The notes under the pieces: model-generated | Seen by the model: the letters and a program-made list of their open reading frames with translations, nothing else | Told to the model about the DNA's origin: nothing | Database searches by the model: none | NCBI GenBank assembly: GCA_029448655.1 | Contig: JACCLO010000003.1 | Coordinates: 3,348,001 to 3,412,000, forward strand | Reading direction: 5' to 3' | Source: Wolfiporia cocos | Lineage: Eukaryota; Basidiomycota; Agaricomycetes; Polyporales; Phaeolaceae | Length of the DNA: 64,000 nucleotides | Program-made: the position numbers and the translations under genes | In this document: positions 1 to 10,010 of the stretch, piece by piece | Layout of the letters: the number at the start of each line of letters is the position of its first letter | Numbering within the stretch: position 1 is the stretch's first letter

Positions 1-10
1 CACGATCCGA

Positions 11-3000
11 ATGGATATGGTAGAAATGGTAGTTGCCCCAGAAGGGAAAATTCCAACAAGGGGGACCCAAGAAGCTGCAGGATACGACCTTTACGCCGCA
101 GAAGAAACCGAGATTCCCGCCGGAGGATGGAAACTCGTCTCCACAGGAGTAAAAATGAAGATCCAGAAGGGATCGTACGGAAGGTTGGCTGGACGATCAG
201 GCAACACCCTCAGACACGGATTGGTAGTACAAGCCGGAGTCATAGACTCGGACTACCGAGGAGACGTTGGAGCCATTATCTTCAACTACTCAGACAAAGC
301 ACATAGGATTATCCCGGGAATGCGAATAGCCCAGATAATATTCGAACGACACCTCACCCCCGACATCATAGAGGTCGAAGACCTAGACGAGACAGAACGA
401 GGGGAGAAAGGGTTTGGATCCACAGACCAACCAGAAGAAACAAATCAACGATTATACACTCCTGAAGAATATGAAGCAATCCGACGCTTCACGAAAGCAG
501 ACCCCAAGATCATAGGAAAAAAAGGGGAGATGCGAAGGAAATTCCGAACGAAGATACAAATCATCAATGCTGTCAGGAAAGCATTAACGAAATCCCAAGA
601 ATTCGCGCAGAAAGCCCCCGAACCAGAACGGACGATTGAAGAAATGGTCCCGAAACACCTACTGGACTTCGCCAAGGTGTTCAGCAAGGAGTCCACAGCA
701 GCGTTCCCCCCGTCGAGACCATGGGACCACGCAATCGAATTCAAACCCGATTTTGTGCCGAAAGACTGCAAAGTCTATGCACTCTCGCTTAAAGAGCAAC
801 AGGCGCTGGACGAATTCCTAAAAGAAAACTTGGCCAAGGGATTCATAGTCCCTTCAAAATCCCCGATGGCGTCACCATTCTTTTTCGTTCCAAAGAAAGA
901 CAGCGGCCTACGACCCTGTCAAGATTATCGATATCTGAACGAAGGGACGATAAAGAACGTCTATCCCTTGCCACTGATCTCAGAGCTCCTGGAAAAGCTA
1001 AAAGGAGCAAAGATCTTCACAAAAATGGACCTTAGAGCGGGATACAACAACGTGCGGATCAAGAAGGGAGACGAATGGAAAGCAGCCTTCAAAACAAACC
1101 GAGGGTTGTACGAGCCCACGGTTATGTTTTTCGGATTGTGCAACGCACCCGGGACCTTTCAGGCAATGATGAATGAAATCCTGAAAGAAGAAATCCTCGA
1201 AGGATGGGTGCTTGTTTATATGGACGACATCCTCGTTTTCTCAGAAGATGAGAAAACACACAAAGAACGGGAATGGCGGATCCTTCAGAAATTAGTGGAC
1301 AACCACCTCTTTGTGAAACCTGAGAAATGCGCCTTCGGCGTCGACCGAGTTGAGTTCCTAGGGCTGGTCATCACCCCAGGGAACATCCAGATGGACCCAG
1401 CGAAACTCAACGGGATTAAAGAATGGCCGACTCCCCGAAATCTCAAGGAAGTCAGATCCTTCCTAGGGTTTGCAAACTTCTATCGAAAATTCATCGACCA
1501 CTACTCAACGCACGCACGACCCCTGGTAGACCTCACAAAAACGGTCACAGGAACGGGGTTCCAGTGGACGGACAAAGAACAGAGAGCGTTCAACTTCATG
1601 AAGCAGGCATTCACGACGGCGCCCGCGCTAGGAACACCAGACAAGGAGAAACCATTCATCCTCGAAACAGATGCATCTCAGTTCGCCACAGGAGCAGTGC
1701 TGAAACAAACAGATGAAACAGGGCGCGAACGGCCAGTGGGATATCTCTCACAATCACTGACATCAACAGAACGGAACTACGAAATCTACGATCGCGAACT
1801 ACTCGGAATAGTCCGAGCATTAGAAGAATGGCGGCACCTATTGGAAGGAGGACCGCATCGGATCTTGATCCGAAGCGATCATCAGAACCTGACGTACTGG
1901 AGAAGCGCACAGCGCCTAAATCGGCGACAAGCGAGATGGCATCTATTCCTTTCACAATTCGACCTGAAATTGCAGCACGTCCCCGGAAGGAAACTAGTCA
2001 TGGCCGACACACTTTCCAGGTTGTACCACCTGGACAAAAGCAACAAGGACAACGAGGGAATCACCATGATTCCAGACGAACTCGTCGTCCATGCAATCCA
2101 GATCCCGATCATTGATCGAATCAAGAACGCCAACGATCGAGATGAATCTGCGGAACAGGCAATCCGTGCTCTAGGGGGCACGGGCGAATTCCCCACGAGA
2201 ACCACCGCAGATGAATGGCAACAAACGGATGGAATACTGCTCTACAGGGGCAGGATGTACGTGCCAAAAGACGAGGACCTTCGACGGGACGTCATCTCAA
2301 AATATCACGACACGATCCCAGCCGGACACCCTGGGATCTGGGGTACAACAGTACAGATTACGACCCACTTCTGGTGGCCTGACATGAGAACAATGATAGC
2401 GGAATACGTCCGGGGCTGTGCAATCTGTCAACAGATGAAACCTGACAGGAATCCGCTAAAACCCCCTTTGCAACCAATACCGACACGGGAAGACGCCCTC
2501 CCCTTCTCACAGTGCTCGGTCGATTTTGTCACCGACCTGGCAAGAGTCGGAAAGTATGACTCCATGATGGTGATTGTCGACCATGGCCTATCCAAGGCCA
2601 TCTCTCTCACCCCATGCGACAAAACAATTACAAGCGAAGGGGCCGCAGAAATATTCCATCGAAAGATATATTCACAATACGGCATCCCCCGAAAAATCAT
2701 CTCGGACAGGGGACCACAATTCGCATCAAAACTATTCAGGGAATTATGCAAGCTGCAGGGAACGGAGTCAGCGATGAGTACAGCATACCATCCCCAGACA
2801 GACGGACAAACGGAAAGGATGAACCAACAGATCGAAGCATACCTTCGTATCTATTGCATGAACGACCCTTTCCAATGGGTACAACGACTGCCTGATGTCG
2901 AATTTGCGCACAACACCAGACGGACCGAAAACCGGCCAGCGCCACTTGAAATAATCCTAGGATACGTCCCGAGAGGATTCCCAGACTATGACAGAGTAGG

Positions 3001-3883
3001 GAACATCCCGGCAGCTGTCGACAGGATCAAGAAGGTCAAAGAGGCGCGAAAGATGGCATTCATCGCGCATGAATTAGCCCAGAAAAGAATGGCAGGGCGG
3101 TTTCTTAGGGAACTGCCAAAGCTTGAGAAAGGGGACAAGGTCTGGCTCGATGCCAAGAACCTAACGATCCCCTATGAATCAAACAAACTGGCACCAAAAA
3201 GAGAAGGACCCTTCACCATCACAGAAAAGATGGGACCCACGACATACCGGTTGCAGTTACCAGCGAGCTGGAAAATTCATCCGGTATTCCACGCTGCCCT
3301 ACTAAAACCATTCAAAGAAACAAGGGTGCACGGACCCAATTACCTACGGCCGCCACCGGATATCATTAAGGGGCAGGAGGAATATGAAGTCGAAGCTATC
3401 TTGGCTGACAGATGGCGAGGAAAGAAGCATCAATACTTCGTCAAGTGGAAAGGCTATGCCACGGCCGACAACTCATGGGAAGACGAGGCGAACTTGGAGC
3501 ATTCCAAGGAGCTGATAAAAAGCTACCACCGAATGCGAGTCAGAACAACCCCAACACTCAAAAGCCGAACAGTAATAGTATGTCGACGGCTCGCCATCAG
3601 CTCCCCCGTCGCACCACGACTCCCGGTGACGCAGACCGTCGAGAAGGTCGGCCGAGAGGTACGCCACCGAGGAGGTATTCCCCCCAAGATCAGACACGCC
3701 CTCCTCTGGTATAGGGCCGAGGGACCCTTTGCTGGCCGAGCCGATGGCTGGACGGCCCTCTTCGACATCGCGCAGGATCTCACCCACGTATACAGCTCGT
3801 ACCAGAACATCACCGAGGACCTCGTCCGAATGGAGGGGCAGATCAGAGCGCAGAGGGAGGGACTCGAGCTACTCACCGACTGA
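11..3883 (+). CDS. Pol polyprotein with dUTPase, RT, RNase H, integrase and chromodomain (5' partial)
   Basis: Retrotransposon polyprotein, open to the window edge upstream, so the ATG at 11 need not be the start. Domains by residue: dUTPase about 5-138, with motif 1 AGYDL (23-27), motif 2 GRSG (61-64), motif 3 GVIDSDYRGD (76-85), motif 4 near 102-107 and glycine-rich motif 5 (130-138); reverse transcriptase about 220-440 with YMDD at 403-406; RNase H from about 548 with Asp554; integrase with an HHCC zinc region near 766-810 and the D838, D899, E935 triad (D,D35E); chromodomain about 1125-1173. About 115 further residues after the chromodomain look like a charged, heptad-like tail. No aspartic protease is visible; it is expected upstream. 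dUTPase removes dUTP, which would limit uracil in the new cDNA. Similar dUTPase-bearing Metaviridae elements have been reported from Phanerochaete (from memory). Confidence 0.95.
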   Translation: MDMVEMVVAPEGKIPTRGTQEAAGYDLYAAEETEIPAGGWKLVSTGVKMKIQKGSYGRLAGRSGNTLRHGLVVQAGVIDSDYRGDVGAIIFNYSDKAHRIIPGMRIAQIIFERHLTPDIIEVEDLDETERGEKGFGSTDQPEETNQRLYTPEEYEAIRRFTKADPKIIGKKGEMRRKFRTKIQIINAVRKALTKSQEFAQKAPEPERTIEEMVPKHLLDFAKVFSKESTAAFPPSRPWDHAIEFKPDFVPKDCKVYALSLKEQQALDEFLKENLAKGFIVPSKSPMASPFFFVPKKDSGLRPCQDYRYLNEGTIKNVYPLPLISELLEKLKGAKIFTKMDLRAGYNNVRIKKGDEWKAAFKTNRGLYEPTVMFFGLCNAPGTFQAMMNEILKEEILEGWVLVYMDDILVFSEDEKTHKEREWRILQKLVDNHLFVKPEKCAFGVDRVEFLGLVITPGNIQMDPAKLNGIKEWPTPRNLKEVRSFLGFANFYRKFIDHYSTHARPLVDLTKTVTGTGFQWTDKEQRAFNFMKQAFTTAPALGTPDKEKPFILETDASQFATGAVLKQTDETGRERPVGYLSQSLTSTERNYEIYDRELLGIVRALEEWRHLLEGGPHRILIRSDHQNLTYWRSAQRLNRRQARWHLFLSQFDLKLQHVPGRKLVMADTLSRLYHLDKSNKDNEGITMIPDELVVHAIQIPIIDRIKNANDRDESAEQAIRALGGTGEFPTRTTADEWQQTDGILLYRGRMYVPKDEDLRRDVISKYHDTIPAGHPGIWGTTVQITTHFWWPDMRTMIAEYVRGCAICQQMKPDRNPLKPPLQPIPTREDALPFSQCSVDFVTDLARVGKYDSMMVIVDHGLSKAISLTPCDKTITSEGAAEIFHRKIYSQYGIPRKIISDRGPQFASKLFRELCKLQGTESAMSTAYHPQTDGQTERMNQQIEAYLRIYCMNDPFQWVQRLPDVEFAHNTRRTENRPAPLEIILGYVPRGFPDYDRVGNIPAAVDRIKKVKEARKMAFIAHELAQKRMAGRFLRELPKLEKGDKVWLDAKNLTIPYESNKLAPKREGPFTITEKMGPTTYRLQLPASWKIHPVFHAALLKPFKETRVHGPNYLRPPPDIIKGQEEYEVEAILADRWRGKKHQYFVKWKGYATADNSWEDEANLEHSKELIKSYHRMRVRTTPTLKSRTVIVCRRLAISSPVAPRLPVTQTVEKVGREVRHRGGIPPKIRHALLWYRAEGPFAGRADGWTALFDIAQDLTHVYSSYQNITEDLVRMEGQIRAQREGLELLTD

Positions 3884-4633
3884 CTTATTGACAGACTGGC
3901 CACCACGACGACGGCACGACTACGACATGCGCTCAACGACTTCGAGGATCGCGAGCACACTACTCCCAACCGACCCGAATATGTACCATGACCCGCCCGC
4001 TTTTTCACCACCGACGAACGACGCCAAGTTGCAAGGCCGTTTGATTTTATGGAATGCGATCGAGTATTATTTCCTCTGCCTACCAAGACTCAGAGAGCCC
4101 GCCGAACAGGAGTTAGAGACCCGACGACACGTATTTCTGGTATGGGAGGCAACGGGAGACGTGAACCACCTGCACGCCCGACGAGCCCTAGGGCTACCCC
4201 AGTGCGACAGCGAAGAGCGAATAGCACGCCGCCTATTCGACGATCTCCTTCGGTGCAGAGCATTACCCGCGAGGAGTTTGAGCGAGGTGCGAGGGAGCAC
4301 GAACGAGACACCGCCTCCCTACCCGCATGGGCAGCACGGAACCTTCACCGAGCCGCACACCACTGGAGGTACCAACATAACGAATACCTCCGCGATATCC
4401 CTTCCCTACGGGTACCAGCGAGACCTTCACCCGAGCAGCCGTGTCGACAATGTGGTTCCGCTAACCACTGGATCCTCGACTGCCCCGACTATATTTGCCG
4501 AGCTTGTGGGCTCAATCAACCAGGTCATCGACAGAATGAATGCCGCCAACACTTTGTATGGCGAACTCCTACGACCCCGTCCCTCAGCGGGAACGGCGAC
4601 ATCTACAACGAACAGGATGCCGAGGCACTCTGA
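3884..4633 (+). pseudogene. In-frame continuation of pol with two CCHC zinc-knuckle-like motifs, broken by TGA
   Basis: This stretch is in the same frame as pol. It is separated from it by the TGA at 3881-3883 and by a second TGA near 3986; after that the frame is open to 4633. It encodes a charged segment, an Arg/Pro/Ser-rich linker and, near 4435-4545, a CX2CX4HX4C knuckle followed by a CX2CX6HX4C cluster. Such knuckles bind nucleic acid and normally sit in Gag; here they lie 3' of the integrase. Both stops could come from CGA by C-to-T change at CpG, so they may be decay rather than design; TGA followed by C is also a leaky stop context. A second frame (3729-4676) is open across the same DNA, so the true reading here is uncertain. 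Confidence 0.6.
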
Positions 4634-4687
4634 GGAGGGGAACTTGGAGGATCCGTCGAGGCCGACGAATGCCTAGGGAGGGGCTGA

Positions 4688-5397
4688 TGTTACGGTTATT
4701 TTAATTTTTCGAATATCGACAGAACTCACCACTGGGCAAATACGATACAGGGACTTGTTGCGCAACCAACCCCCTGGCTACTCGTGACTCTACTGGGCGT
4801 ATCCCCAGTTGTACTAGCATGTAGGGCGTGTTTCACTTTTGACAGATCCAACTCTGTCCCCGTTTCATGATTATCATTCATTAGCTGACAGATGGCGTTC
4901 AACCGCCATCATCATTTCTATCTATCGTTTCAGACATATCACTACATACTTATCAAACGTTTGGTACTATAGCGTAGATAGTAGCGGTGACATCTGGGAC
5001 GAACTTGACCCCTGAAACTTAGCGTAGTATAAAAGCTCATGTACTTATTGTCGAAGCCCTTCAGCTCGACCTTGTTGTACAAACAAGAAGTCTTATACTC
5101 GTTCTCAAACGTAGGAAACTACGCTCAGTATTTCTCGCTTGAGCAACTGAACAACTAAGTCCTCGAAGTGCACATTGACTTCTCGGACTTAGGCGAGTCT
5201 TATGTTCTATCAGACTCGCACCTGAACAGATTATATCCTCTAACGTGTATTGGATATTAACCGATCTCCTAAGAACTTCACTTAGGACCCGAAGGCATCT
5301 AACGAGTATTTGCCTTGCATACGGCGACGTGCCTACGTGCAGAAGAACGATCTATATTCGCGACTCGAATATACGAACGGGTATTCGACCCGTAACA
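4688..5397 (+). repeat. 3' LTR of the gypsy element (LTR1)
   Basis: 710 bp bounded by TGTTACGG and CCGTAACA, a perfect 8-bp inverted terminus, directly after a purine-rich tract. A TATA-like TATAAAA lies at 5028-5034. A conserved block just downstream (CTCGACCTTGTTGTA, then TATACTCGTTCTCAAA) recurs in the LTRs at 6908, 43255 and 53535, so all four belong to one broad family. The LTR at 43255 is the closest relative, in opposite orientation. Confidence 0.92.
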
Positions 5398-6238
5398 GCA
5401 TGCATATCAGTGCACTGGGGTCCACTTGAGTGCCATGCACCCTCACTGCAATCAAGGCGTGCCGCTGTCGTGGTTGTGCACACGCTCAACTTGGTTGCTG
5501 GGCGCGCTGCTTCATGCATCAGACGCACCTGGTGCACCGCTGCTGGACACATCGTGTGCGACGTGAACACAGAGGCATAGCCCTGCACCTGGCACCAACA
5601 AATGTGTGGGGCACACTACATCGTGTGCACTGATGTCATGCGTGCACTGTGGCTGCCAGACATGCTGCACGAGCCTCATGGCTGGCATCAAACGTCTGCA
5701 TGCGAATTGGTGCGTCAGGCTTCCTGAGCCGTAGGTGTAGGAACCTGTGTATTCTGGCCCATCAAGGCTTAGTGTTTCTCAGGCGGCAAGTGACCTTCTG
5801 TCGAGCGACTGCTCAGTGTCCGCAACACTTACACCTGCCACAATGCAATGGGTGAGCAGGAGGTCAGCTGCCTCAAAGGCAACTCTTACTTCATCTCCGC
5901 ACGACAGAGCTCATCAGCTTCCGTGGAGCCAATCAGGGTAATAGCTAATACAGTATATGTGTTTGGGAGTTTGTGATACAGCACCCTGTGTGGAAACTGC
6001 CCCAGGGCTGTTAGCAGCATGAAGCCACCAAGGGCTTCCTTGGAAGTGCCCTACATATGCCTATACTCCAGAGTGGTTGCATTGGTTGTTCTCAGGGCCT
6101 ACAAATGAAGCAGACTCAGGTCCTTCTTCTAAATCTCACCACAGATGAAATGTTCTGAGTGCATCTCACCGAGGAATGCGATATCTGGCTGCTTGCGTGT
6201 GACTCCTTGAATAAAACATGAACATTTGGGGTAAACAT
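5398..6238. other. No recognisable gene
   Basis: 841 bp between the gypsy LTR and the inverted-repeat block. The left part is GC-rich with many GTGC/GCAC words. Only short open frames are present, with no conserved motif, no Pol III boxes and no clear repeat partner elsewhere in the window. Confidence 0.5.
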
Positions 6239-6768
6239 TGACACACGCTACAACCTAAGACACACACCCAGGGGAAGGGGGCTCTCTAAAAGGCGCCTTC
6301 CTGGTCCAGGGCATCTAAGGCTGAAGAGGCCAAGACAAGTCTGAGGTTCACTCAAGACTGTCTGGCTATCATATAGCTCTACTACTGTTTGTACATGTTA
6401 TGGTGTGTGGCCCGTAAGGCGTTGGTGCTGAGGTAAGCTACGTGCTACGTGGTGGCCGGTAATGGCATCGGGGCACGGGATCGAGTGGCGCTGATGTCTA
6501 TGGCAATGTAGCGGGTTAGACCCGAGTCAGTGGTTCTCGTCGATCGGGGGTTCACCGGTAATGGCGGGGTTCTATGTCCGTGATCGGGGTGTCTGCGGTC
6601 CAGGTTCCCAAGTACTGGTACTGAGGAGTGGCACGTGGCGGTCCAGGTTCCCACGTGCTGGTACTGAGGAGTGGCATCTACCAAGAGCGTGGACTGGCCA
6701 GTACGGGCTGTGTGTGACGTAGGGTGATTGAGCATGATCGGCTGCAATTGGTACGTAGCACTCTGTCA
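6239..6768 (-). repeat. LTR-like repeat X' (reverse copy)
   Basis: 530 bp bounded by TGACA and TGTCA. It is the reverse complement of 7838-8364 with moderate divergence. Read on the minus strand it has a promoter-like layout resembling an LTR U3-R-U5. No target-site duplication could be defined because its right edge abuts repeat Y. It could be a solo LTR of a second family or a module of a foldback element. Confidence 0.7.
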
Positions 6769-6907
6769 CACGCCAATTTCAAGTCTTTAGGCACAGTACC
6801 TTTTCCGATCATCGAGAGCACCCCCGAGGCTGGAAACCTGATGCCTCAGCTAGAACCAAGCCCTACGCACGTACCACTACGGGCACTAGCTAACAAGCAT
6901 CACCAGC

Positions 6908-7443
6908 TGTTACGGTCTGTGCGATTTCGTATATCTTTGACGCCTCACTGGAGAGGAGGACTTAGCGTTCAACCGCATCGCTGTGCGTTTATTTCCAGGG
7001 TTCTCTGTTCAACCAGCGACCCCCGTTTCATGTACAACAGCCCTGAACCCATAGTCTCGTAGCGTATCAGGTTCTAGCTGATATCTTGTGTATAACCACA
7101 GAGCTTCTGCGTTTCAGCCACTTTTGCGCTCAACCGCAACGTTTCAGCTTAGTTATTGTAGTGTACTAACCTTATGGACTTAGTGGTAGCAGTACCAAGG
7201 ACACTATGACCCCGATAACAGAATCATAGTATAAAACCCTGTTGTGACTACCAGTCGAGTTCCTCAGCTCGACTTTGTTGAAATACAAGGATCCTATACT
7301 CGTTCTCAAAGGCTTGGACAAATAAAGCCTGTGGCTAGTATATCGACGCTCGACTCTGCGGAGTCCGACGAATAGTGCGCTATTCGACACGCTGAGTAAC
7401 TCGACTTAGTTATTTCAGCTGAACGGATATTCGATCCGTAACA
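6908..7443 (+). mobile_element. Solo LTR (LTR2) with 5-bp target duplication
   Basis: 536 bp bounded by TGTTACGG and CCGTAACA and flanked on both sides by CCAGC (6903-6907 and 7444-7448). The TATA-like box TATAAAA is at 7230-7236. It splits the left arm Y; the matching right arm has no insertion. It therefore arrived after the palindrome formed and was reduced to a solo LTR by LTR-LTR recombination. The closest relative in the window is the LTR at 53535. Confidence 0.93.
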
Positions 7444-7837
7444 CCAGCCATGCCTAAGAACCCTAGTCCCAGACCCCACATCCAGTCCACATAAAGCCCA
7501 TAGCAGTCACGTGACCCCAACCAACTACAATGAACCCAGTAGCACCTAACCAGACCAACCCCCTGCTACCTGGACCATACCTCATCTGGTCACAACCATC
7601 CAGACTCACGGCTAGGACCCTGTCCACCCAACCAACCGGACCCTATGCCTCCTGTCTCTACGAACCACCGCCATTACTGGCTATCCAGTCATTACCGACC
7701 AAGGACTCACGCCATTACTGGCACGGACTATGTACTATATGGACTAAGGCCCAAGGGAGGCCTTAAACCCCAGCTACCCTAGTCTATGAGGGACACCAAC
7801 CTCAGGGCAGCACCTGTACGACTGAGAACCCTAGCAG

Positions 7838-8364
7838 TCACAGGACTCTACGTACCGATTGCAGCCGATCACGCTCGATCACCCTACGTCACGCATGGCC
7901 CGTACTGGCCAGTCCACAGTCCCGGCAGACGTCATCCTTTAGTACCAGCACGTGGGAACCTGGGCCGCCACGTGCCTTCCCCTCAGTACCAGTACTTGGG
8001 AACCTGGTCGGCAGATGCCCCGATCACGGACATAGAACCCCGCCATTACCGGCGAACCCCCGATCAACGAGAACCCCCGATTGGGCCTACTCCGCTATGT
8101 TGCCATGGACATCCAGCACTCCCCTAGCCGTACCAGCGCTCATGCTCCGATGCCCTTACTGGCCACCACGTAGCATGTAGATTACCTCAGCGCCGAGGTG
8201 CCATAACATGTACAAACATATGTAGGAGTATATAAACGCCAGACAGTCTTGAGCAAACCTCAGACTTGTCTTGGCCTTTGCAGCCTTGAGATGCCCGGAC
8301 CAGGAAGGCGCTTTCACGCGACCCCCCTTCCCCCGGTGTGTGTCTTAAGGTTGTGCTTGTGTCA
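7838..8364 (+). repeat. LTR-like repeat X (forward copy)
   Basis: 527 bp, the inverted partner of 6239-6768. Its right end is TGTCA; its left end reads TCACA where TGACA would be expected. A TATA box (TATATAAA, 8229-8236) precedes a pyrimidine-rich stretch, as in an LTR promoter. It occupies the exact centre of the Y/Y' palindrome. Confidence 0.7.
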
Positions 8365-8908
8365 CGCTCTGTGACTGCTAGGGTTCTCAGCCATACAGAG
8401 CTGGGTTTAGAGCCTCTGTAGGCTATAGCGTAGTGCTAAGGGGTTTTAGGCCTCCCATAGGCCATAGTCCATATAGTACATAGTCCGTGCCAGTAATGGC
8501 ATGAGTCCATGGTCGGTAATGACTGTGTAGCCAGTAATGGCTATAGTCCATAGAGACGGGAGGTGTTGGGTTCGGTTGGTCAGGTGGACGTGGTCCTAGC
8601 TGCAAGTCTGTATGGTCGTGACCTGACGAGGTGTAATCCAGGTAGCAGGGGGTTTGGTTGGGTTAGGTGCTACTGGGCTCATCATAATTGGTTGGGGTCA
8701 CATGACTGCTATTGGCTTTGTATTGGACTGGACGTGTGGTCCGGGATTGGGGTCCTTGGGCGTGGCTGGTGATGCTATTAGCTAGTGCCCGGGATGGTTC
8801 GTGTATAGGGCTTGGTTCTAGCTTAGTCATCGGGTTTTAAGCTTCGGGGGGTGCTCTCGGTGATCGGAAAAGGTACTGTGCCTAGAGGTTTGAAATCGGC
8901 GTGTGACA

Positions 8909-10010
8909 CGCATTCAAGCGATACAACACATACTTTTTGTGCTATTAGCACCAATGAGCCAAGTCGCATCGAATTATTTCAGCTACTTCCACACCCCCAG
9001 ACTTCTTGATTACACGCGCGGCGACACCGTTCATGCTGCACATAGCTATGTAATTCTGTGCTCAGCGTGCACGCCATACGTCTCGAGGTGACTGTGTACA
9101 TAAGACATACTCCTGGTGTACTTGTACCAACGTCCACGGCATATTATGGGTGATTGAGTACTTACAGTGCGTCGATAGTACGGATGTAGTGTGTGTAACA
9201 AATAGGCGGGCTGTCATGCGGGATAGACGGTGTATCCTCCTTGAACGCGACCATGAGGAATAGGAATATCTTGAGTGGTTCAATACTGCCGGGCAATTTA
9301 TATGTGCAGATAGGCATCATCGGAACACCATGCTCCCAGATGTCAAGTAAGACGCGAGGAGACTATAGTACTCAATCGTTCTGCACTGCAGACATTTTCG
9401 AGAGCGACAGATATGACTTGAAGCCAAATGTGGAAATAAACCTGGAGGGATATTCTGTGCGAGAGTGAGGGTGATCGCAAGAACTGTGGGGCTATGACGC
9501 GGGGAAGTCGGCCCTTCAGACTCGATAGATTATTAAATTCTGCCTAAAGATCCATTACCTTGAAAGATATCTTTACATCCATACATCCGATTCACAGCCA
9601 CATAGCACATCACCGTGAATCAGTAGTTGGCGGCCTCACGACGTGCCTATGAGCTAGACATAGACAAGCATTGTGTGTGCGTCCACTGCGTCGTTTCCTG
9701 AGCAGATCGCATAGGTGCATTCCTGTGGTCAGTTCGTTGACATCTGCGGACGCATACGCGTACAACCCGCACAGCTATCTGCCCGTTTGCATTGCTTTGG
9801 AATGAAACTATAGTGAAGCGATCCCATCAATGATCCCTATCTGATCAGATCTATGACTGCAGATGGTGAGTGCGCTTGCAACCTCGGCTCTCTACGGAGG
9901 CAGCAGTCACTCAAGCATTTCATGAGTATAGATCTCGCGTCCTGCTCACTCTACCCTTTGCAGGAGAAGAAAGCTTGGCCTGCCATTGCTTATGCACTCA
10001 TAATACTGGT
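8909..10010. other. No recognisable gene
   Basis: About 1.1 kb of unique-looking sequence between the palindrome and the AT-rich repeat block. Open frames are under 80 codons and show no motif or splice-linked continuation. I see no tRNA-like, promoter-like or inverted-repeat structure. Confidence 0.5.

Larger units (their letters stand above)
1..5397 (+). mobile_element. Ty3/gypsy chromodomain retrotransposon, 5' part outside the window
   Basis: The window opens inside the element. Visible parts in order are pol (dUTPase, RT, RNase H, integrase, chromodomain), a broken zinc-knuckle region, a purine-rich tract just before 4688, and a 710-bp 3' LTR. Gag, protease, primer-binding site and 5' LTR would lie left of base 1, so neither the target-site duplication nor LTR-LTR divergence can be measured here. 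An integrase-linked chromodomain is typical of fungal chromoviruses, which it is thought to guide to heterochromatin. The pol frame is open for about 3.9 kb, so the insertion is not ancient, although two in-frame TGA codons follow it. Confidence 0.93.
6764..8908. repeat. Long palindrome Y ... Y' enclosing X
   Basis: Arms of about 540 bp: Y at 6764-7837 (after subtracting the solo LTR and its duplication) and its reverse complement Y' at 8365-8908. The outer ends match (TGTCACACGCC at 6764; its complement ending at 8908). The inner ends match almost perfectly up to the edges of X near 7821-7842 and 8369-8393. The spacer is the repeat X (7838-8364), whose own reverse copy X' lies just outside the left arm. 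The open frames here follow the palindrome and show no protein motif, so I treat them as spurious. Confidence 0.82.

Noticed and set aside
6239..8364. X' and X as the two LTRs of one retrotransposon
   Set aside because: They are inverted, not direct, and the DNA between them is the palindrome arm, with no gag or pol.
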